A stretch of DNA of 50,997 nucleotides, taken from assembly GCF_004151105.1 (NCBI RefSeq), contig NZ_PHRF01000027.1, positions 1 to 50,997 on the forward strand. The letters are read 5' to 3'. Within the stretch, counting starts at the first letter, position 1, and each line of letters starts with the position of its first letter. The position numbers were made by a program, and so were the translations under genes. This stretch comes from Streptomyces sp. L-9-10. GTDB taxonomy: Bacteria; Actinomycetota; Actinomycetes; Streptomycetales; Streptomycetaceae. Under the pieces are notes generated by a model. It worked only from the letters and a program-made list of their open reading frames with translations. It was not told where the DNA came from and did no database searches. This document shows positions 1-10,700 of this stretch, in pieces.

Positions 1-1755
1 TCGGCATCCAGCACGGCGAGTACAGAATCCAGCGCCTCCGCGAACACCGGGAACCGCCCGTACAACTCACGGCCCATCCCCAACCGCTGACTGCCCTGCC
101 CCGAGAACAGCACCGCCGTCTTCCCACCAACCACCGAACCCGACACCGCCAAGGCGTCCGGCTCGCCGACCGCGAGGCCCGCCAGCGCGCGCACCGTCTC
201 CGCGCGCCCGCCGGCCGAGACCACCGCTCGGTGGTCGAACACCGACCGGCCCGTCGCCAGCGAGAACCCGATGTCGACCGGCCGCAGTTCGGGCCGTGCC
301 TGGATGTAGGAGAGCAGTCGCCCCGCCTGCCCGCGCAGCGCCTCCGGCGTCTTGCCGGAGAGCACCCACGGCACCACCCCCGGCTCCACCCCCGGCTCCA
401 CACCCGGGACCTCACCCAGGACCTCATCCGGGACGTCGGACCCGGCGAGCACCGTTCCCTGGAGCACCGTGGCCGGCTGTTCCAGAATCACATGGGCGTT
501 CGTCCCGCTGATACCGAACGACGAGACACCCGCCCGACGCGGGCTACCACCCTCCGGCCACTCCACCGGCTCCGTCAGCAACTCCACCGCGCCCGCCGAC
601 CAGTCGACATGCGACGACGGCTCGGTCACGTTCAGCGTCCGCGGCAGCATTCCATGCCGCATCGCCATGATCATCTTGATCACACCGGCGGCGCCCGCGG
701 CGGCCTGTGTGTGTCCCAGGTTCGACTTCACCGAGCCCAGCAGCAGCGGACGCTCCGGGTCGCGATCGCGCCCGTACGTCGCCAGCAGCGCCTGGGCCTC
801 GATCGGGTCGCCGAGCGTCGTCCCCGTACCGTGCGCCTCCACCGCGTCCACCTCGGCGGGCGACAGTCCGCCACTGGCCAGCGCCTGACGGATCACGCGC
901 TGCTGCGACGGACCGTTCGGCGCCGTCAGCCCGTTCGACGCACCGTCCTGGTTGACGGCCGAGCCCCGGATCACGGCGAGGATCTCGTGGCCGTTGCGCC
1001 GCGCGTCCGACTGCCGCTCCAGCAGGAGCATGCCGATGCCCTCGGACCAGCCGACGCCGTCGGCCGACTCGGAGAACGGCTTCGACCGGCCGTCGGGGGC
1101 CAGGCCCCGCTGCCGGGAGAACTCCACGAAGGTGTCGGGGATCGACATCACGGTCACACCGCCGGCCAGCGCCAGCGAGCACTCACCGCTCCGCAGCGCC
1201 TGCGCGGCCAGATGCATCGCCACCAGCGACGACGAGCAGGCCGTGTCCACCGTGACGGCCGGCCCCTCCAAACCGAAGGTGTACGAGACCCGGCCCGAGG
1301 CCACGCTCAGCGCGCTGCCCTGGCCCTGGAAGCCCTCGAACTCCTTGCCGCTCAGAGCGGTGTTGTAGCCGCCGTACATCACACCCGCGAACACACCGGT
1401 CTGGCTGTCGCGCAGTGACACCGGGTCGATACCCGCCCGCTCGATCGCCTCCCACGACGTTTCCAGCAGCAGCCGCTGCTGCGAGTCCGTCGCCATCGCC
1501 TCACGCGGTGACATCCCGAAGAAGCCGGGGTCGAACTCGCCCGCGTCGTGCAGGAATCCGCCCTGCCGCGTGTACGAGGTGCCCATGTGTTCCGGGTCGG
1601 GGTTGTAGAGCGCGTCGACGTCCCAGCCGCGGTTCGTCGGGAAGTCGGAGACCACCTCGGCGCCCTCGGTGACCACCCGCCACAGATCCTCCGGCGATCC
1701 GATGCCGCCGGGGAAGCGGCAGCTCATGCCGACGACCACGACCGGATCGTCGTCG
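1..1755 (-). other. PKS module 5, N-terminal part (KS and start of AT)
   Basis: The KS begins with [17 protein letters not shown] and has C4077 in VDTACSSSL, the VEAHGTGT histidine and KSNLGH. All three catalytic residues are present. A KS-AT linker rich in V, P and E repeats follows. The AT then begins with [20 protein letters not shown] and is cut by the window edge before its active serine. Substrate specificity and reductive domains cannot be read. The first 115 bases are almost identical to 6310-6424 in the AT of module 4. Confidence 0.85.
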
Positions 1756-4700
1756 AGCAGGGCACGGGAGAGTGCCGGCGCCGCCGTCTCCGTGTCCATG
1801 TCCGCTTCGGGACCGACCAGTTCGTCGAGCAGGTGCTCGGCGAGCGCCTCGACCGTCGGGTAGTCGAAGACCATCGTGGCGGGCAGCCGCAGTCCGGTCG
1901 CGGTGTTGAGCCGGTTGCGCAGCTCCACCGCCGTCAGCGAGTCGAAGCCCAGGTCACGGAAGGCCCGCGCCGGGTCGACCCCGTCGCCGCTCGCGTGGCC
2001 GAGCACCAGCGCCGCCTGGCCGCGTACGAGCGTGAGCAGCGTTTCGTGGCGTTCGGCGCGCTCCAGCCTGCCGAGACGCTCGGCGAGCCCGGCGTCGGTG
2101 CCCGCTCCGGGTCCCGCGACCGCCGTACGCCGGCCGGTCGTACGGACCAGCCCGCGCAGCAGCGGCGGGACGGTTCCCCGCGTACGCAGCACCGCCAGGT
2201 CCAGCCGTACGGGTGCCACCGCGGCCTGGCCGGTGGCCAGCGCGGCGTCGAACAGCGACACGCCCTGGTCGACCGAGAGCAGGGGCATACCGGCTTCGGC
2301 GGCCCGGCGCAGATCGGCTTCGCCGAGGCCGCTCGTCATGCCCGCGCCCTGGTTCCAGGCGCCCCACGCCAGCGAGACCCCCGGCAGGCCCGTGGCCTGC
2401 CGGTGTGCGGCGAGTGCGTCCAGGAAAGCGTTGCCCGCCGCGTAGTTGGCCTGTCCCGCGCCGCCGATCACACCGGAGACGGAGGAGAAGACCACGAACG
2501 CGGCCAGGTCGAGACCGCGGGTCAGCTCATGCAGATGCCAGGCCGCGTCGATCTTCGGACGCAGCACGCGGGCCAGGCGTTCGGGGGTCAGTGAACCGAT
2601 GATGCCGTCGTCCAGCACACCCGCCGTATGGACGACCGCCGTCAGTGGATGCTCGGCCGGGACCGCGCCCAGCAGGCCCGCCAGGGCGTCGCGGTCCGCG
2701 ACGTCACAAGCCTCCACGGACACCGCGGCGCCCTGTGCCGTCAGTTCGGCGACGAGTTCCGTGGCTCCCTCGGCGGAGAGCCCGCGCCTGCTGGTGAGCA
2801 CCAGGTGCCGTACGCCGCGCTCGGCCACCAGATGGCGGGCCAGCACACCGCCCAGACCGCCCGTACCACCGGTGATCAGGACCGTGCCCTCGGGATTCCA
2901 TACGGGCGGCATGGTCAGCACGATCTTGCCGACATGCCTGGCCATGCTCATGAAGCGGAACGCGTCGCGCGCCCGGCGTACGTCCCACGACCGCACCGGC
3001 AACGGCTCCAGCACGCCGCGTTCGAACAGTTCCATGACGGCGACCAGCATCCGCTGGATGCCGTCCGGTTCCACCCAACCCAGGTCGAATGCCTGGTAGT
3101 CCACGCCGTCCGGCAGTTCGTCGGCCTCCCGGATGTCGGTCTTGCCCATCTCCAGGAACCGGCCGCCGGGACCGGTCAGCCGCAGCGACGCGTCCACGAA
3201 CTCACCGGCCAGCGAGTTCAGCACGACATCGACACCCCGGCCGCCCGTGACCCCGGCGAACGCCGCCTCGAAGTCCGTCGTACGCGACGAGGCGAGGTGA
3301 TCCTCGGCCACACCCAGCGACCGCAGGACATCCCACTTGCCCTCGCTCGCCGTCGCGAACACCTCGGCACCCAGATGCCTCGCCACCTGGATCGCCGCCA
3401 TACCCACACCACCCGCACCGGCATGGATCAGCACCTTCTCGCCGCGCCGCAAACCGCCCAGCTCCACCAGCGCGTAGTACGCGGTCAGGAACACGAGTGG
3501 CATCGACGCCGCCGTCTCCCACGACCAGCCGTCGGGCAGCCGGGTGAGGAGCCGCGCGTCGCCGACCACCAGCGAGCCGAAGCCGCCGGACACCAGGCCG
3601 GTGACCGGGTCGCCGGGCCGCAGCCCGGTCACCTCGGGACCCACTTCGGTCACCACGCCCGCGGCCTCGCGCCCCATGCGTCCGGCGTCGCCCGGGTACA
3701 TGTCGAGGGCCTTGAGGACATCGCGGAAGTTGACCCCGGCGGCCCGTACGTCGATACGTACGCCGCTGCCGGTCAGCGGTTCGAGGACCTCGGGGAACGG
3801 GGCCAGGGTCAGCCCGTCGAGGCTTCCCTGGGTCGCGCTGTCGAGCCGCCAGGGCACCCCGGCCGGCGGTACAAGACCGGTGCCCGACGCCAGCCGTGCG
3901 AGCCGGCCCGCCAGGATCGCGCCGTCGCGGATCGCCACCTGGGGCTCGTCCGTGGTCAGGGACCGGGCGAGCGGCGTGGCGCCGTCGTCCGTGCTGCCGA
4001 GGTCCACCAGGCCGAAGCAGCCGGGGTTCTCCGTCTGCGCGGAGCGCACCAGTCCCCATACCGAGGCCGCCGCGACATCGCCGGCCTCCTCGTCACCGGC
4101 CGCCATGGCGCCCCTGGTGACGAACACCAGCCGCGAGCCGGCGAACCGTTCCTCGGCCAGCCAGTCCTGCGCGAGCGCCAGTACGCCCGTGGTCAGCGCG
4201 TGGGCGGACTCCGCCACCCCGCGCGGGTCCCCGCTCCGGTCCGCGCCCGCGTCCCCGTTCCGGTCCCCGGACACGGCGACGAGCACGACGTCCGGCACCG
4301 GGGACTCCCCCGCCGCCAGCGACGCCAGATCCGCGTGGGTCTCGACGCGCGTCCCGGAGTCCGCCAGTCCGTCGGCGAGCCCGAGCGCGTCGGGCCCCAC
4401 CAGCGCGACGGCCTCGGGCACATCCGTACCGGACGCCGCCGGCACCGGCACCCAGTCGAGGCCGAACAGCGCGTCCCTGGCCAGCGCCGCGTCCTCGCTC
4501 AACTCCTCGCGCGACACGGCGCGTACGAGCAGTGAATCGACCGAGGCGACCAGCTCTCCTGACAGGTCGGCGGCCGCGATCGACACCGCGTCCCGGCCCG
4601 CGGCCGGGGCGATGCGCACCCGTAGCGCGGAGGCACCCGTGGCGTGGAGCGACGCGCCCTCCCACGAGAACGGCAGTCCTCCGTCGCCCTCCTCGCCGTC

Positions 4701-7700
4701 GCCCGCGAGGAGCGAGGCGTGCAGCGCGGAGTCGAGCAGCGCGGGGTGCAGACCGAACGCGGCCGCGTCACCCTCCGCGCTCTCCGGAAGGCTCACCTCG
4801 GCGAAGATCTCGCCGTCACGCCGCCAGGCCGCGCGCAGGCCCCGGAACACCGGGCCGTACGCGAACCCCAGCTCGGCGAACCGCTCGTAGCAGCCCGCCG
4901 CTTCCAGCGCCTCGGCGCCCTCAGGCGGCCATACCGTCGCGTCGAAGCCGTCGGCCGGGGTCCGGCCTCCGACTGTCAGCACCCCCATGGCGTGCTGTGT
5001 CCACGACCGCTCGTCGGCGCCGTCGAGCCGGGAGTGCACCGTGAGGGAGCGCCGGTCCGCGTCGTCCGCGACCCCGACACGCACCTGCACCTGGACCGCG
5101 CCGCCCTCCGGCAGCACCAGCGGCGCCGCGAGCGTCAGCTCCTCGACCCGGTCGCAGCCGACCTCGTCACCGGCGCGGAACGCCAGTTCCAGCAGGGCGG
5201 TGCCCGGCAGCAGGATGCGGCCCATCACCGCGTGATCGGCGAGCCAGGGGTGTGACTGGACGGACAGCCGCGCGGTGAACAACGCGCCTTCGCCCTCGGC
5301 GAGTTCGACCGCCGCGCCCAGCAACGGGTGCCCGGCGGAGCCGAGTCCGGCGGCCCGCACATCACCGGCGGCGCCGGCCTGTGAGCCGGCCGGCCAGATC
5401 CACTGATGCTGGAAGGGGTACGTGGGCACATCCACCCGCGACGCGCCGGTTCCGGCGAACACGGCCGACCAGTCCACGGGAACGCCCCGTACGTACAGTC
5501 GCGCCAGGGCGGTGAGCACGGCGGACTCGCCCGCCCGGTCCTTGCGGAGCAGGGGTACGGTCACGGCCCCGTCCGGTACGGACTCCTGGGCCATGGCCGA
5601 CAGCACACCGTCAGGACCCAGCTCCAGGAAGGCGGTCACACCCTGCTCGCCGAGCGTCCGCACACCATCCGCGAACCGGACCGCCTCGCGGACATGCCGC
5701 ACCCAGTACCCGGCCGAGCACAGCTCCTCGGCCGACGCCGGAGCACCGGTCAGATTCGACACCACTCCGATACGCGGCGCCTCGAACGACAGGCCCTCCG
5801 CCACCGCGCGGAACTCGTCCAGCATCGGGTCCATCAATGGTGAGTGGAACGCGTGCGAGACCCGGAGCCTGCTCGTCTTGCGGCCCTGCTCCCCCAGGCG
5901 TGCCGCGACCTCCAGCACGGAGTCCTCCGTGCCCGAAATCACCACGGAAGAGGGGCCGTTGACGGCGGCGACCGACACCTGGTCCTGACGCTCGAACAGC
6001 AGCGGAAGGACCTCGTCCTCCGTCGCCCGGACCGCGACCATCGCACCACCGGACGGCAGCGCCCCCATCAGCCGCGCCCTGGCGACCACCAACGCGCAGG
6101 CGTCCTCCAACGAGAACACCCCCGCCACATGCGCCGCCGCGACCTCACCGATCGAATGCCCCGCCACGAAGTCCGGGACCACACCCCACGACTCCACCAG
6201 CCGGAACAGCGCCACCTCCACCGCGAACAACGCCGGCTGAGTGAACGCGGTGTCATTCAGCAGATCAGCGTCCTCGCCCCACATCACCTCACGCAGAGAC
6301 CTCCCCAACTCGGCATCCAGCATCGCGAGTACGGAATCCAGCGCCTCCGCGAACACCGGGAACCGCCCGTACAGCTCGCGGCCCATCCCCAGCCGCTGAC
6401 TGCCCTGACCGGAGAAGAGGAAGGCACGCTTACCGGCTGTCACCACGCCCGCCACAGCGGCCGCGTCCGGTTCGCCGGCCGCCAGTGCCGTCAGCGCGCG
6501 CTCCGTGTCGGCGGGGTCGCCGGCCAGTACGACCGCGCGGTGCTCGAACACCGAACGGCCCGTCACCAGCGAGAAGCCGACGTCCACCGGACGCGCTCCC
6601 GGGCCCGTCCCGACGAGGGGCAGCAGCCGCCTCGCCTGATCCGCCAGCGCCTGTGGGGTCCTGCCCGAGAGCACCCACGGCACCACGCCCGGCTCCACAC
6701 CCGGGACCTCGGCCGGGGCGCCGGACCCGGCGAGGACCGTTCCCCGGATGACGGCGGGCGGCTGTTCCAGGATGACGTGGGCGTTCGTCCCGCTGATACC
6801 GAACGACGAGACAGCCGCCCGCCGCGCGCGGCCGGCCTCCGGCCACTCCACCGGCTCCGTCAGCAACTCCACGGCACCCGCCGACCAGTCGACATGCGAC
6901 GACGGCTCGGTCACATGGAGCGTCCGCGGCAGCACCCCGTGCCGCATCGCCATCACCATCTTGATCACTCCGGCGACACCGGCCGCGGCCTGCGTGTGAC
7001 CGATGTTCGACTTCACCGAGCCCAGCAGCAGCGGACGCTCGGGGTCGCGATCGCGCCCGTACGTCGCGAGGAGTGCCTGCGCCTCGATCGGGTCGCCGAG
7101 CGTCGTCCCCGTACCGTGCGCCTCCACCACATCGACGTCGTCGGCCGCGAGTCCGCCACTGGCCAGCGCCTGACGGATCACGCGCTGCTGCGACGGACCG
7201 TTCGGCGCCGTCAGCCCGTTCGACGCACCGTCCTGGTTGATCGCGCTGCCGCGCAGCAGGGCGAGCACCTGGTGGCCGTTGCGCCGCGCGTCGGACAGCC
7301 GCTCCAGCACCAGCATGCCGACGCCCTCCGACCAGGCGACGCCGTCGGCCGACTCGGAGAACGCCTTGGACCGGCCGTCGGGGGCCAGACCGCGTGCCCG
7401 GGAGAACTCGACGAAGGTGCTCGGGGTGGACATGACGGTGACACCGCCGGCCAGTGCCAGCGAGCATTCACCGCTCCGCAGGGCCTGCGCGGCCAGATGC
7501 ATGCCGACCAGGGAGGAGGAGCACGCGGTGTCCACGGTCACCGCCGGGCCTTCGAGCCCCAGCGTGTACGAGACACGGCCGGAGGCCACACTCGGCGCGC
7601 TGCCGTTGCCGCGGAAGGCTTCGTACTCCTCGCCCGTGAGCAGCGGCCCGTAGTCGTTGTACATGACACCGGCGAAGACGCCGGTCCGGCTGTCGCGCAG

Positions 7701-10700
7701 CGAGACGGGGTCGATACCGGCGCGCTCGACGGCCTCCCAGGAGAGTTCGAGCAGCAGGCGCTGCTGGGAGTCGGTGGCCATCGCCTCGCGCGGTGACATC
7801 CCGAAGAAGTCCGGGTCGAACTCGCCCGCCGTGTGCAGGAATCCGCCCTCGCGGACATGGGTCCTGCCGGGGTGGTCGGGGTCCGGGTCGTAGAGACCGT
7901 CGAGGTCCCAGCCGCGGTTGGTGGGGAAGCCGGAGATGGCGTCGCCGTCCTCCGTGACGAGCCGCCAGAGGTCCTCGGGCGAGGTCACCCCGCCCGGGTA
8001 GCGGCAGGCCATGCCGACGATCGCGATGGGGTCGTCGGTGACCGGCGGCGGCGCGGCCACGGGCGCGGCCGGTGCTTCGGCCCCGGTGCCGAGCAGTTCG
8101 TCGCGCATGTGGTCGGCGAGGGCGCTCGGGGTCGGGTAGTCGAAGACCATGGTCGCGGGCAGCCGCAGGCCGGTCACGGTGTTGAGGCCGTTGCGCAGTT
8201 CGACCGCCGTAAGGGAGTCGAAGCCGAGGTCCTGGAACTGGCGGGACGCCTCCACCTCCGCGGCGTCGGCGTGGCCGAGCACCTGCGCGACCTGGCCGCG
8301 TACGAGGTCGAGGAGGAGCTCGCGGCGTTCGGCGGCGTTCAGTCCGGTGAGCCGCTGGGCGAGGCCGCCCGCCGTCTCCGAGACCTGTGCGGCGGTGCGC
8401 CGGCCGGGGGTGCGGATGAGGCCGCGCAGCAGGGGCGGGATCTCGCCCTGGGTACGGAGGACGGGCAGGTCGAGGCGTACGGGGGCGACGGCCGGCATGC
8501 CGGTGGCGAGGGCGGCGTCGAAGAGCGCCACGCCCTGGTCGACGGTGAGCGGTGGCATGCCGGAGCGCGCGATGCGCTCCACGTCGATGTCGGTGAGTGT
8601 CCTGGTCATGCCGACGCTCTGGGTCCAGGGGCCCCAGGCGAGGGCGAGGCCGGGCAGTCCGCCGGCGCGCCGGTGGGTGGCGAGCGCGTCCAGGAAGGCG
8701 TTCCCGGCCGCGTAGTTGGCCTGGCCTGGGCTGCCGAGGGTGGCGGCGACGGAGGAGAAGAGCACGAACGCGGCCAGGTCGAGTCCACTGGTCAGTTCGT
8801 GGAGGTTCCAGGCCGCGTCGGCCTTGGGGCGCAGCACGCTGTCGAGCCGCGCCGGGGTCAGTGAGCCGATCACACCGTCATCGACGACACCGGCGGTGTG
8901 GACGACGGCGGTGAGCGGGTGTGCGGCGGGGACGGCCGCCAGCAGTTCCGCGAGGGCGGTCCGGTCGGTGACATCGCAGCCGGCGATGGTCACGTGGGCG
9001 CCCTGTGCGGTGAGTTCGGCCTTGAGCGTCTCGGCGCCGTCGGCGGCGGGGCCGCGGCGGCTGACGAGCAGCAGGTGCCGTACGCCGCGCTCGGCGACCA
9101 GGTGCCGGGCGAGGACGCCGCCGAGTCCGCCGGTACCGCCGGTGATGAGGACGGTGCCCTCGGGATCCCAGGCGGCCCGCTCCCCCGGGGCGGGGACGGG
9201 GACGCGGGTCAGGCGGGCGGCGAGCAGTTCTCCGTCCCGTACCGCGAGGTCGGGCTCGTCGGCCGCGACCGCGAGGGCGGAGGGCAGGACGGCCGGCCCG
9301 GCCTCCGGGGGGAGCGGGGCCGCGCCGGTGTCCGGGGCGTGCGACGGACGTCCCAGGTCCAGCAGGCCGAAGCGTCCCGGGTTCTCGGTCCTGGCGGTCC
9401 GTACGAGGCCGTGGACCGAGGCGGCGGCGAGGTCGTGGCCCGTCAGCGCGCCGTGGGTGACGAACACCAGGCGCGCGTCGGCGAACCGGTCCTCGTCCAG
9501 CCAGCGTTGTACGTCTCCGAGGACGCGGGCGCCGAGGGCGTGGGTCGCCGCTACGACACCCGCGTCCTCACCGACACCCGCGTCCTCACCGTCGCGCTTG
9601 CCGGCGCCCCGGCCGTCGGGTGCGCCGGAGGCGGCGATCAGGACCATGCCGGGAACCGGTCCGTCCGTGGCCGCGAGCGCGGTGAGGTCCTGATGGGCCG
9701 TCACCGTGGTGCCTGCCGCACGCAGCGCGTCGGCCATTCCGAGCGGGTCGGCGCCGATCACCGCCACCGCGCCGGGTCCGGCCGGGACCGGGCCCTTCAC
9801 CGCGGTCCACTCCACGCGGAACAGGGAGTCGCGGTGCACCACGCCGGTGCCGTCGAGGCTCTCGGTGGGGACGGTACGGGAGACGAGGGAGTCCACGGAG
9901 AGCACCGGGCCGCCCGCCGCGTCGTAGACCGCGATGGAGACGGTGTCGTCGCCCGCCGGGGACAGCCGGGCGCGTACCGCCGTGGCACCGGAGGCGATGA
10001 GTGACACGCCCTCCCAGGCGAACGGGAGGCCGCCCCGGCTGATGGCGCCGAGGTCGGTGAAGGCCGCCGCGTGCTGGGCGGCGTCGAGCAGTGCCGGGTG
10101 GAGGCCGAAGGCGCTCGCGTCGGTGCCCGCGTCCTCCGGGAGGGTGACGTCGGCGTACACCTCGTCGCCGCGCCGCCAGGCGGCGCGCAGGCCCTGGAAG
10201 ACGGGGCCGTAGTCGAAGCCGAGTCCGGCGAGCCGTTCGTAGCAGCCGTCGAGGTCGACGGGTTCCGCGCCGGCGGGCGGCCATACGGTGGCGTCGAAGC
10301 CGGGGTCGGGGGCGCCCGTGCCGGGGGCGACGGCACCGGTGGCGTGCTGCGACCAGGGGAGGTCGAAGCCGTCCTCGACGCGCGAGTAGATGCCCAGCGG
10401 GCGTCGTCCGGCGGCGTCGGCCGCTCCGACGCGCACCTGGAGCTGTACGGCGCCGTGCTCGGGGAGTGCGAGGGGTGCGGCGAGGGCCAGTTCCTCGACA
10501 CGGCCGCAGTCGACCTCGTCACCGGCGCGGATGGCCAGTTCGACGAAGGCCGTTCCGGGCAGCAGGGCGCGACCGCGCACGCCGTGGTCGGCGAGCCAGG
10601 GGTGGGACCGCGTGGACAGCCGGCTGGTGAACAGCGCGCCCTCGCCGTCGGCCAGTTCGACGGCCGCGCCGAGCAGCGGGTGTCCGGCGGAGCCGAGTCC

